Part shown: positions 26,760 through 34,959 of the stretch, piece by piece
Position numbering within the stretch: the first letter of the stretch is position 1
Layout: the number at the start of each line of letters is the position of its first letter
Assembly (NCBI GenBank): GCA_016722945.1
Contig: JAEQMT010000038.1
Location: 496,001-560,000, forward strand
Direction of reading: 5' to 3'
Length of the DNA: 64,000 bases
DNA from: Desulfofustis sp. PB-SRB1
GTDB lineage: Bacteria; Desulfobacterota; Desulfobulbia; Desulfobulbales; Desulfocapsaceae
Position numbers and translations under genes: made by a program
Notes under the pieces: model-generated
Databases searched by the model: none
What the model was told of the DNA's origin: nothing
The model's input: only the letters and a program-made list of their open reading frames with translations

Positions 26760-28310
26760 ATGCCCCATTCCTGGACGCTGGCCGACACAATCGATCTTGA
26801 ATATTTTATGGCTCAGGATCAGGGAGACGACCCCCGGAAGCTGCACCGGCGCGACCGGCAGCTGCTTGCCGACCGGGGGGCCCCGGAAGAGCTTGGCGAT
26901 ACGGCACTACTGTCGATATGGCTGGCAGCGCGACGAAAAAAGCCGGCACACGACCACCCCCCACCAGGAAATGTGATAACGGCGGCGCTGTCCGCCACAT
27001 TTCGCCTGGGTGCAATTATCGCGGCGATAGCCGGAGTGGCGGCTGGTTTTGGTTTCTTCAGCTATTCGGGAACAACGCCGGTTAACGTCTTTTATTTTTT
27101 GGCCCTGTGTATCCTTCCGCAAATCATTTTTATGATCGGCGCCGCCCTGCTGCTTATGAAACGAATGGCAGCAGGCGCCAAACCAATGGGGCAGCCATCG
27201 GCGGGCTACCACTATCTGTTCAACCATGTCCTGAAACGGGTCATGGGCCGAACCGGCACACCTCTGGCCGGTGAACGACAGGCAACTTATGAAGCCGTTC
27301 TCGGCCTTATCCGGGCTCGGGGTACCCGGTTCAGCACCCTGCTGGGCTGGCGGCTGGCGGCACAATCGCAGCTTATCCTGGCAATCGCCAATGGCGGCGT
27401 TCTGATCGCCGGCTTCATCAGCATCGCAACCCGCGATATCGCCTTTGGCTGGCAGTCGACCATGGATTTTTCCATTGGTTCGATTTATCGCTTTGTGCAA
27501 CTGGTCTCCCTGCCCTGGTCCTGGCTTTTCCCCGAACCTGTCGGCCACCCGTCACTGGCCGAGATCGAGGGAAGCAGGATCATCCTCAAAGAAGGCATCG
27601 GCCATCTGGCCACCGAGAATCTGGTCTCGTGGTGGCCGTTTCTGCTGCTCAGCCTGCTTGTCTACGGTATTCTGGTTCGGTTGCTTATCTATGGTGCGGC
27701 CCAGTATCGATACCTGCGCCTGAACCGACCGGATACCGCCCTGCCCGACTCCCGCCTTCTCCTGAGGCGACTACGCAGTCCGCTGGTGAGCAGTCAGGCG
27801 CCAAAACCGGAGCAGGCCCGCGGTGAACCTCAACCAGCCATCGCCCAGGAAGCATCAATTTCGCTGGACACCTCATCCCCACAGCCGGTGACCATGTTCA
27901 TTGCCATGGATATTGAGCAGGAGTACGGAAGATCCCTTCTTGACGCGCTTGCCCGCCGCCACGGCTTTGCGCCGATAGATACGACAAGGATCACCGACGG
28001 CCCGGACCATTTTGGAGCAGGCGCCGGCCAAACCTTCGATGCCGCCGTCTCTTCACGCGCCGGGTTGCTGCTGGCGGAGGCGTGGATGGCGCCCATTGGC
28101 GATACCCTTGATCTGATCAAAGCAGTACGGGCCGGGCTTGAAGATGAAATACCGCTCTACGTCGGCTTGCTGGGTCGCATGGATTATGAAACGGGATGCC
28201 CGACGCCGGTAGCAGCGGATGACTGGGCGGTATGGCGAAAAAAAATTGGCGCGCTTGGCGATCCGTTCGTGGCGCCCGTTGTCCTCGGATCAGCGGAGAA
28301 TAGCAGATGA
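26760..28310 (+). CDS. DUF2868 membrane protein, partner of the DUF3482 GTPase
   Basis: 516 residues. The N-terminus ADTIDLEYFMAQDQGDDPRK followed by LHRRDRQL matches the start of DUF2868 proteins. Hydrophobic segments lie near residues 80-103, 108-130, 203-225 and 298-320. A soluble C-terminal domain begins after about 375 (PVTMFIAMDIEQEYGRSLLD) and includes EIPLYVGLLGRMDYET. Its stop overlaps the start of the DUF3482 gene by four bases, an arrangement seen in several proteobacteria. No biochemical role is established. Confidence 0.85.
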   Translation: MPHSWTLADTIDLEYFMAQDQGDDPRKLHRRDRQLLADRGAPEELGDTALLSIWLAARRKKPAHDHPPPGNVITAALSATFRLGAIIAAIAGVAAGFGFFSYSGTTPVNVFYFLALCILPQIIFMIGAALLLMKRMAAGAKPMGQPSAGYHYLFNHVLKRVMGRTGTPLAGERQATYEAVLGLIRARGTRFSTLLGWRLAAQSQLILAIANGGVLIAGFISIATRDIAFGWQSTMDFSIGSIYRFVQLVSLPWSWLFPEPVGHPSLAEIEGSRIILKEGIGHLATENLVSWWPFLLLSLLVYGILVRLLIYGAAQYRYLRLNRPDTALPDSRLLLRRLRSPLVSSQAPKPEQARGEPQPAIAQEASISLDTSSPQPVTMFIAMDIEQEYGRSLLDALARRHGFAPIDTTRITDGPDHFGAGAGQTFDAAVSSRAGLLLAEAWMAPIGDTLDLIKAVRAGLEDEIPLYVGLLGRMDYETGCPTPVAADDWAVWRKKIGALGDPFVAPVVLGSAENSR

Positions 28311-29743
28311 ATTCAAGCCCGGATTTCGTGCCGGAAATTGCCGTCATCGGCCACCCCAATGAGGGCAAGTCCTCGGTGCTCTCCACCTTGGCCGAGGACG
28401 ACTCGGTTCGTATCAGCTCCTTTCCCGGCGAGACCACCGTCTGCCGCGGCTATCCGGTTCGTATCGACGGCCGTGAAGTGCTGCGTTTTACCGACACTCC
28501 CGGTTTTCAGCACCCGTCCCGGCTGCTGAGCCTGCTTTCTCGCGGTGAAGGGCTCAGCGAACAGCGGCTGCATGATTTGCTTGCCCAGGTGGGCGCCGAC
28601 CCTGAGCTACGTGAGGATTATGAGTTGTTACAGCCGGTTGCACGCGGCGCCGGGCTCATCTTCGTGGCCGACGGTTCACGGCCGCTGCGCTCGGTGGACA
28701 CGATGGAAATGGAGGTGCTGCGGTTGCTCAACCGGCCGCGAATGGCGGTGCTCAACTGCAAGGGCGAGAATACTCGCCATCTTGAGTCATGGCGGGACGA
28801 ACTCAACAAACATTTCAACCTTGTGCGCCTGTTCAATGCCCACCAGGCATCGTATCGGGAGCGTATCGAACTGCTGCGGGCATTAGGCGCCATCGATCAG
28901 GGCTGGCAGGGAGTTATCAGCGAAGTCGTACGTGCGTTTGAGACGGATTGGGCGATGCGGCTGCAAGAGGTGGCAACGCACATCATCGAGATGTTGCGCA
29001 CGACGCTTACCCATTCAATCACCATATCTTGGAAACCGCCGGCTTCCGAGGAGTCAGTAAAAAATAAACTGTTTACACGTTTCACCACGGATATTGGTGA
29101 TCTTGAACGCGAAACTCAGGAGAAAATCAGAGCACTATTTAAACACAACATCTTCAACTATCGGTTGCCGCCCCACTCAATCCTGCGAGAAGAACTGTTC
29201 AGTACCAGGACATGGCAGCTGCTCGGCCTGGGCCGCCGGCAATTGGCAACGGTTGGCGGGCTTGGCGGCGCCGCCGCCGGTGCGGTTTTCGATGTAGCGG
29301 CCCTGGGCCACAGCCTCGGCGCCTTTACCGCTCTGGGCGGCGCCATCGGCGGGATCAGCGGCTGGCTGACCCCAGAACGATTACCCCGTGCCGCCCTGCT
29401 GGGCATGGAAATTAGTGCAACAAAGATGCAGATGGGGCCGGTTCGTGATATCTCCTTGCTCTTCGTACTGCTCAATCGCGCTCTGCTCTTTACCCGCCAT
29501 ACCAGCAACTGGGCGCACGGAAGACGCGACTATCCCACCGCCGAAGACGCTTCCCCGCAAACATCTGACAGCACCGCTACCAGTAGCTTTTCCACCTCCC
29601 AGCTACGCATCTGCCGCGATTATTTCACCGCCCTGCAAAAGGATGACCCGGGCAAACTGCACACCACCGAACAGGCCATGCACAACCTTATGTTCACGGA
29701 ACTTTCAGCCATCACCATGGACAGTGGCGGCAACAACGGCTGA
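28307..29743 (+). CDS. DUF3482-domain GTPase
   Basis: 478 residues. An N-terminal TRAFAC-type G domain has G1 GHPNEGKSSVLSTL (about residues 15-28), G3 DTPGFQHPS near 62 and a G4-like LNCKGEN near 149. The C-terminal DUF3482 part includes a Gly/Ala-rich hydrophobic region (ATVGGLGGAAAGAVFDVAAL and on, about 320-365) likely to enter or cross the membrane. It is coupled to the DUF2868 gene. Members of the pair are predicted to work together at the membrane; the process is unknown. Confidence 0.88.
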   Translation: MNSSPDFVPEIAVIGHPNEGKSSVLSTLAEDDSVRISSFPGETTVCRGYPVRIDGREVLRFTDTPGFQHPSRLLSLLSRGEGLSEQRLHDLLAQVGADPELREDYELLQPVARGAGLIFVADGSRPLRSVDTMEMEVLRLLNRPRMAVLNCKGENTRHLESWRDELNKHFNLVRLFNAHQASYRERIELLRALGAIDQGWQGVISEVVRAFETDWAMRLQEVATHIIEMLRTTLTHSITISWKPPASEESVKNKLFTRFTTDIGDLERETQEKIRALFKHNIFNYRLPPHSILREELFSTRTWQLLGLGRRQLATVGGLGGAAAGAVFDVAALGHSLGAFTALGGAIGGISGWLTPERLPRAALLGMEISATKMQMGPVRDISLLFVLLNRALLFTRHTSNWAHGRRDYPTAEDASPQTSDSTATSSFSTSQLRICRDYFTALQKDDPGKLHTTEQAMHNLMFTELSAITMDSGGNNG

Positions 29744-29763
29744 TGGCATCGTCCATATGAGGA

Positions 29764-29894
29764 GTTTGAAACATGAGAATGTTCGTTCAGGATCAAGGCG
29801 CGAGGAGCATGTTACCGCGGACAGATAACTGATATTGCCAGGACAACATGTTTTGAGCAATGAAAAGGTTGGGCGGTAAGGCCATGTTGCAAGG
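29764..29894 (+). repeat. R1 dispersed repeat, copy 2
   Basis: 131 bp, same orientation as copy 1. Ends are TTTGAAACATG and CATGTTGCAAGG, an imperfect inverted pair whose match can be extended outward to ATATG on both sides. The interior CAAGGCGCGAG, TTTTGAGCAATG and TTGGGCG blocks are conserved. It fills the gap between the convergent DUF3482 and phospholipase-like genes. Confidence 0.8.
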
Positions 29895-29941
29895 TTCCCA
29901 TATCTTTTCGTCCGCTGAGCAGCACGGTTACCCCTGCTTGT

Positions 29942-30550
29942 TCACTTACATTCAGGCCAGCCATATCCCCAGCGCCACGGCAACCCACTGCAGGGGACGC
30001 CGCCGACCCGCACGGCTCGGTACATGAGACCGGCAATAACCCGATAAAGATCGGCTACCTCATCTTCATTGAGCCCATACGCCTCGCTCAACTCGAAAAC
30101 CCGATTCTCGCCGACCTGCTCGACACAGTCGCGCAACTCCTCATCGGCCTGACGACGGGCCATAAAGCTCTCATCCGGGGTGGCCGGAGGCGCCCCACCC
30201 TGATGGTAGGAGAAATCATGGATAACACAGCAGTCGCGCCAGGGAGGTTCATCAGAATGCACCTGGGCAAACAAATCGATGCGCTCAGCCAGATAACTCC
30301 AGCCAATGGAGAGCCCACCGCTACACCCATCGGTAGCAAACCTACTCAGGGTTGCATCCGGTTGGCTGACACGCGCCGTTAACCGCTCATGCCGACTCAC
30401 CTCAAGCGATTTTTCCATGGATTCAATATCAACAACAGCGCTCGCCTCACCCGGATTAACGGATACTTCAACGACAACCATCACTATCCATATGCGTACG
30501 ATTGCTTTCAGCATACCTCCGCCGGAACTACTATCACCCAAACTTCCCAT
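29942..30550 (-). CDS. secreted phospholipase A2-like protein
   Basis: 202 residues from the ATG at 30550, which has GAGGT about nine bases upstream; an ATG at 30514 is also possible and leaves the signal peptide intact. The signal is around IVRIWIVMVVVEVSVNPGEASA. The mature protein has DGCSGGLSIGW near residue 75 and PPWRDCCVIHDFSYHQGG near 102-119. The CCxxHDxxY arrangement with an upstream Gly-rich Ca-binding-like loop is the hallmark of the phospholipase A2 fold, with the catalytic His-Asp pair present. Further cysteines may form disulfides in the periplasm. Lipid hydrolysis is plausible but unproven; no partner is adjacent. Confidence 0.65.
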   Translation of the reverse strand: MGSLGDSSSGGGMLKAIVRIWIVMVVVEVSVNPGEASAVVDIESMEKSLEVSRHERLTARVSQPDATLSRFATDGCSGGLSIGWSYLAERIDLFAQVHSDEPPWRDCCVIHDFSYHQGGAPPATPDESFMARRQADEELRDCVEQVGENRVFELSEAYGLNEDEVADLYRVIAGLMYRAVRVGGVPCSGLPWRWGYGWPECK

Positions 30551-30760
30551 CACATTTACACCTCATTTTTACCTGCCCCTTAGAGGCACTGAGATAATAT
30601 ACTTTGCCCTCTTCTGTCCCGAATTGCTTGCATTTCTTGACCAAGTATTCAATGATGGCGCAGGAAATAGTAATCCCCGCCCGCGCCTTTGGTTTTAACA
30701 GGAATGATAAATAGGGTGATCCGGGCTGTTGGGGTTTTATATTGAATACTGTTCGACCTT

Positions 30761-31894
30761 ATGCGCACTAACGAGCCGATTCATCCACAGTTTTTTACCG
30801 ACAGATATCTCAGGGTGTTTATCCTTGCCCTGATGGTTATCGCCTTTATGTTCGGGTTCGCCGATCAGGTGTGGGACAAGAATTTTGAGCGGCTTCACAT
30901 TTTCTTGTTCAACCTCTGCGCCGGCGGCTTTATTATTGTCTATCATACCGAAAACAAAGCCTCCCCAACCATCGGTTGCTATCTCTTCCTGGTGCTCAGC
31001 CTGGCCTATGCGCTCAGTGCTTTTTTACAGAATCACCCCATCGCGGCATTTTTGTCACTGGCTCTGGGAATACTGGTTGAGTGGATACGCGGCCGCCACT
31101 TTCCCCGCCTGCCGGTAGATCTGTTCAGTTCCCGCACCAGCGCCGCCGATAAATTCCATCACGCCTCGATCCTGTGTCTGTCACTGGCCCTGTTCATCGC
31201 CACCTTCGTGCTGCTCAACGATGAAATCATGCACTGGCTGCCCTATGAGAAACTCACCCTCAACGTCTTTTTCCTGGGCTATTCCTTTCCCGTCTCGCTG
31301 ATCACCATGTCAGTGATGTTTTCATTTATCCGGCGAGACGAAAACCCGCTCATTCGCGGGCTCAAGCAGGGGTTTTTCTGGACGATCAACCTCGGCGTCA
31401 TCATCTTTTTTCTGGTTATCGTCTTTGAGCTGGAGATCGCGAAAATCATCATTGCAACAATTTTATTCGTCGCCGTCATCCTGATTTTCACCTTTTTCCT
31501 CTTCCTTGGCAAAAACGTGCAGCAGAAACTTTTCCTGCTCTCCGGCATGATGTTTCTGGTGTTTACCGGCATTACCGGCATCGGCTACATCATGCTGGAC
31601 GAATCCCCCTCGCTGTACCGAAGCTACGGCAGGCTCCTGCTCGACTCCCACTCCTATCTGTCGCTCTATGGCTGGGGGCTGAGCGGACTGCTCATTTTGA
31701 TGCGATGGAACGATTTTCCCATGCGCCTGAATTCCTGGGGGATCATCACCTTCCACTGGCTGGTTATCATGATCCTGGCGCCGCTGGGCAAGACCAATAT
31801 CTATCTCGCGGTGGCCAGCCTGATATCGTTTTGCCTCTTTCTCCACCTCTTTTTCGAGGAGATCAAGGTGGAATCGTTCGCGCGGGAAGACTAA
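30761..31894 (+). CDS. polytopic membrane protein of unknown function
   Basis: 377 residues with about ten to eleven hydrophobic helices spread from residue 17 to 365. I do not recognise the family. A stretch near 290-310, LDSHSYLSLYGWGLSGLLIL, resembles the histidine-containing helix (HxHLxxxGW) found in NnrS and heme-copper-oxidase-like membrane proteins, and several other His residues are present (FHHASILCL, IMHWLP). This is only a hint that it binds metal or heme. It stands alone: the upstream gene reads away and the downstream gene is convergent, 7 bp away. Confidence 0.65.
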   Translation: MRTNEPIHPQFFTDRYLRVFILALMVIAFMFGFADQVWDKNFERLHIFLFNLCAGGFIIVYHTENKASPTIGCYLFLVLSLAYALSAFLQNHPIAAFLSLALGILVEWIRGRHFPRLPVDLFSSRTSAADKFHHASILCLSLALFIATFVLLNDEIMHWLPYEKLTLNVFFLGYSFPVSLITMSVMFSFIRRDENPLIRGLKQGFFWTINLGVIIFFLVIVFELEIAKIIIATILFVAVILIFTFFLFLGKNVQQKLFLLSGMMFLVFTGITGIGYIMLDESPSLYRSYGRLLLDSHSYLSLYGWGLSGLLILMRWNDFPMRLNSWGIITFHWLVIMILAPLGKTNIYLAVASLISFCLFLHLFFEEIKVESFARED

Positions 31895-31901
31895 GACCGC
31901 C

Positions 31902-32834
31902 TTATGGGAGCCGCAGGTAATTATCCTGGTCGATCAGCATCGATTCATCGATCAGAGCGTTGATGATGGTATCCACCCGAGCCGCATCCTCATCAAGCAA
32001 TCCGGCTACACTACCGCGCTCAAGGCGCCGATTATCAAGCAGCAGTTGCAGAATCCTGCCTCTGAGCTGCCGGTTGGAGCCGGCAAAGGGCGATTGCCTG
32101 GTGTAGTGGCGGCTGGCTCGTGACACATTGCCCACCGTTTTCTTGAGAAAGACCCCATAATCCATCAGCGCCGAGTACCAGGCACGTGGTGCGGTGCGGT
32201 CAAGGGCGCGGGTAACCAGCGGCAGGATGTCGCGGTCATGAACCTGGCCTTGTGCATTGAAGAAAAAATAGAGAAATACGCTCCGGATATTGGTCTCAAT
32301 AAAGACCACCGGCTGATTGAAGGCAAAGGCGCAGATCGATGATGCGGTGGCCCCTCCGATACCCGGCAGGGTCGCCAGGGTTTTCTCATCATCGGGCAAA
32401 ACACCGCCATGTTCGGCAACGATCCGTTGGGCAGATTCATGCAGGAAACGGGCCCGGCGATTGTAACCGAGTCCCTTCCACATTCGCAGTACTTCACTCA
32501 GCGGCGCCTCGGCCAGCTCCTGAAACGTGCCGAAACGGGCGATAAAGGCGGGAAATTTTTCATCGACCCGGCTGGTTTGCGTCTGCTGCAACATGATCTC
32601 GGAAACCAGCACTCGATACGGCGTGATATCCCGGCGCCAGCTAAAGTTCCGGCCGTAGGTTGCATAGTAGGCCTTGATGAGATCGCGAAACCGGGCAATC
32701 GCCGCATCGGGCACGGTGGTTCCCGCCCAGCTCAGCGGTTCATGAACCGCGGGCGGCGGGAGCGGTTGGCGTGCTTCGTACCCCCCATACTCTCCCTCAG
32801 TCAAGCCTTCTTCTTCGGTATCGTCTGGCCGCAA
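31902..32834 (-). CDS. MutY-like HhH-GPD adenine DNA glycosylase lacking the Fe-S cluster
   Basis: 310 residues. The core NFSWRRDITPYRVLVSEIML followed by QQTQTSRV matches the MutY adenine-recognition start, and LPGIGGATASSICAFAFNQP is the helix-hairpin-helix. Two differences stand out. The usual catalytic Asp (DGNV) is ETNI here, with Glu in its place. The Cys-x6-Cys-x2-Cys-x5-Cys cluster loop is replaced by FLKKTVGNVSRASRHYTRQS, with no cysteines, followed by PFAGSNRQLRGRI. Both occur together in a recognisable subfamily of anaerobes and thermophiles annotated as A/G-specific glycosylases. The C-terminus is a winged-helix-like segment rather than the MutT-like domain. It overlaps the DUF2062 gene by 38 bp. 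Confidence 0.8.
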   Translation of the reverse strand: MRPDDTEEEGLTEGEYGGYEARQPLPPPAVHEPLSWAGTTVPDAAIARFRDLIKAYYATYGRNFSWRRDITPYRVLVSEIMLQQTQTSRVDEKFPAFIARFGTFQELAEAPLSEVLRMWKGLGYNRRARFLHESAQRIVAEHGGVLPDDEKTLATLPGIGGATASSICAFAFNQPVVFIETNIRSVFLYFFFNAQGQVHDRDILPLVTRALDRTAPRAWYSALMDYGVFLKKTVGNVSRASRHYTRQSPFAGSNRQLRGRILQLLLDNRRLERGSVAGLLDEDAARVDTIINALIDESMLIDQDNYLRLP

Positions 32835-33327
32835 GGCTCCTCATCACGGTCATCGAGGCCACATAGACCAGCCCCGCCGCAACGGCGCCGACCATAACGC
32901 TGCCGATCATGAGCGGGACAATGATATCGGTGCTCAGGTTCAGCACTGTCCGAAATTGATCCAGCATGTCCCAGAGCTCCATTTTTACCAATGTGTTGGT
33001 CAACTCCATAAATACAGAGGCCACCTCTTTCACCGAAGGACCTGACCAGAACAACGAGCCGACCATATAATTGAAGGTGAAAATCGGCGTCATAGTGGCA
33101 ACGTTGGTAATCCATATCGTCACCAGCGCCGCTCCCCGGTTAAGGTTGAAGATGGTAGCCAGAAAAATGACAATGGCGAACTGAATACCCACCGTCGGCG
33201 TGAACGCGACAAAGGTGCCAAGGGCAAAGCCGCCGGCAATGGCACGCGGCGAGCGCCTGAGACGAACCAGCCACTTGATGAGCGGCCGATATGGGATAAC
33301 GATTTTAGATTTATATTTTCTGATCAC
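32797..33327 (-). CDS. DUF2062 membrane protein
   Basis: 176 residues. The motif LRRSPRAIAGGFALGTFVAF followed by TPTVGIQF is the DUF2062 signature; three hydrophobic segments are seen (about 32-70, 73-95 and 135-160). The family is often linked to glycosyltransferases or found alone, and its role is unknown. It begins 32 bp after the lipB-lipA fusion and its end overlaps the MutY-like gene, so these look cotranscribed with the gcv cluster. Confidence 0.8.
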   Translation of the reverse strand: MIRKYKSKIVIPYRPLIKWLVRLRRSPRAIAGGFALGTFVAFTPTVGIQFAIVIFLATIFNLNRGAALVTIWITNVATMTPIFTFNYMVGSLFWSGPSVKEVASVFMELTNTLVKMELWDMLDQFRTVLNLSTDIIVPLMIGSVMVGAVAAGLVYVASMTVMRSLAARRYRRRRLD

Positions 33328-33359
33328 GGCACGCCCGGCCTCGCTTGTGACGGGAAAAA

Positions 33360-34919
33360 CTAGCGGACGTGGGCGGCGGCACGCCGGTAGAGCCGTGCCG
33401 CCTGATAGGAACTGCGCACATGCACCCCCGCGGCAACGCCGCCAAAACCAAGCTCTTCAGCCTGCCGGCTCAACTCCTCAAACCACTCCGGCGGATAAAA
33501 ATGCTCTACCACATGATGGTTCGTGGTTGGCTGGAGATACTGACCGACGGTGAGAATATCGCAGCCCGCCCGGCGAAGATCCTTTAGGGTGTGGCGGAGT
33601 TCTTCTTCGGTTTCTCCCAGGCCCACCATAATCCCCGATTTTGTAACGATATCGGGGTAATGGTGCGATACCCAACCGATCAGTTCCAGGGATCGACGAT
33701 AGTCAGCCTCGGGTCGAACCGTATCATATAACCGAGCCACGGTTTCGATATTGTGGTTGAGCACCGCCGGCGCGGCCTCACAGATGAGCGCAAGAGCTTC
33801 ACTATTTCCTTTAAGATCAGGGATCAACACCTCCACCTCGATATCGGAACAGCGCTCATGCAGGGCGTTAATGGTGGCCGCGAAGTGGGCGGCGCCGCCG
33901 TCGGCCAGATCGTCGCGGGTTACCGAGGTCACCACCACGTATTCCAGCCCCATCCGCGCCGCCGCATCGGCAACGCGGTTAGGTTCATCCGGTTCAAGCC
34001 TGGTGATCGGCCCGTGATCAACCGCGCAGAACCAGCAGTTGCGGGTGCACCTATCACCCATAATCAGAAAGGTGGCGGTTCCTTCACCGAAACATTCAAA
34101 CTGGTTGGGACAACGCGCCTCACGGCACACCGTATGAAGCCGGTTGTCGCGCACCAGTTTTCTCGTCTGTTCATAGCGCGGCGAGGCGGGAAGCGGCTTT
34201 TTCAGCCACTTCGGCTTGGCGCTCCGCGCCACCGCCGGCTGATTGTTGGTGCCGGTCTCGCCGGTCACCGGCCGGACGATTGTCGGCTGCGCAAAAATGG
34301 ACTCCACCACACCAATAAAGCGATCCTTAACCTCCTGCATATCAACAGGTTTGCCCGCTTCTTTGGCCAGAGAAGTCATTGCCACCCCGGCAAGACCGCA
34401 GGGCGTTATCATGCTAAACGGGGCAAGGTCGCAATGTACATTTAACGCGAGTCCATGGAAGGTGATGCCGTGTTTGATGGCGATACCGACGCTGCCGAGC
34501 TTACGCCCACCCACCCAGATACCGTGATTTCGACGGTCTCGCCCGGCCTCAACACCGTAGTGCGCCGCCACTTGAATCATTATCTTTTCAAGCTGAAAGG
34601 TGAATTCCGCCACCCGCAACCCCGCCGCCTTGAGATTGACGATGGGATAGCAGACTAATTGACCGGGCCCATGGTAGGTGATCTCACCGCCGCGCTCTAC
34701 CCGGATAAGATCGATGCCCCGCTCTTGCAGGGTGGTTTCGGCGACCGTGAGATGTGTGGTGCTGCCGTTGCGGCCGATGGTGAACACTGGTGGATGCTCC
34801 ACCAGCATGAAAAGATCCCGGTCTTGTTGCCCGCTCCTTTTCTCTTCCACCAGCCGTAGTTGCCGTGCATGGGCGTCACCATAGTCAACAACGCCGTGAT
34901 CTTCAATGAGGATCGCCAT
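33360..34919 (-). CDS. lipB-lipA: bifunctional octanoyltransferase-lipoyl synthase (LipB-LipA fusion)
   Basis: 519 residues from the ATG at 34919; a TTG at 34952 with TAGGGG upstream is an alternative. Residues 1-215 are LipB: RGGEITYHGPGQLVCYPIVN, the conserved Lys140 in GGRKLGSVGI and the acyl-accepting Cys174 in MITPCGL. A Pro/Ala/Lys linker follows. Residues 245-519 are LipA: auxiliary-cluster cysteines Cys265, Cys270 and Cys276, radical-SAM cysteines Cys291, Cys295 and Cys298 (CTRNCWFC), and the C-terminal RSSY. LipB moves octanoate from acyl-carrier protein to GcvH and LipA inserts two sulfurs. All key residues of both enzymes are present. It follows gcvPB by 7 bp at the TTG (40 bp at the ATG). 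Confidence 0.95.
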   Translation of the reverse strand: MAILIEDHGVVDYGDAHARQLRLVEEKRSGQQDRDLFMLVEHPPVFTIGRNGSTTHLTVAETTLQERGIDLIRVERGGEITYHGPGQLVCYPIVNLKAAGLRVAEFTFQLEKIMIQVAAHYGVEAGRDRRNHGIWVGGRKLGSVGIAIKHGITFHGLALNVHCDLAPFSMITPCGLAGVAMTSLAKEAGKPVDMQEVKDRFIGVVESIFAQPTIVRPVTGETGTNNQPAVARSAKPKWLKKPLPASPRYEQTRKLVRDNRLHTVCREARCPNQFECFGEGTATFLIMGDRCTRNCWFCAVDHGPITRLEPDEPNRVADAAARMGLEYVVVTSVTRDDLADGGAAHFAATINALHERCSDIEVEVLIPDLKGNSEALALICEAAPAVLNHNIETVARLYDTVRPEADYRRSLELIGWVSHHYPDIVTKSGIMVGLGETEEELRHTLKDLRRAGCDILTVGQYLQPTTNHHVVEHFYPPEWFEELSRQAEELGFGGVAAGVHVRSSYQAARLYRRAAAHVR

Positions 34920-34959
34920 ACAGTCACAAGTAGCCGGCAGGCTTTGCGGCAAAGCGCCC

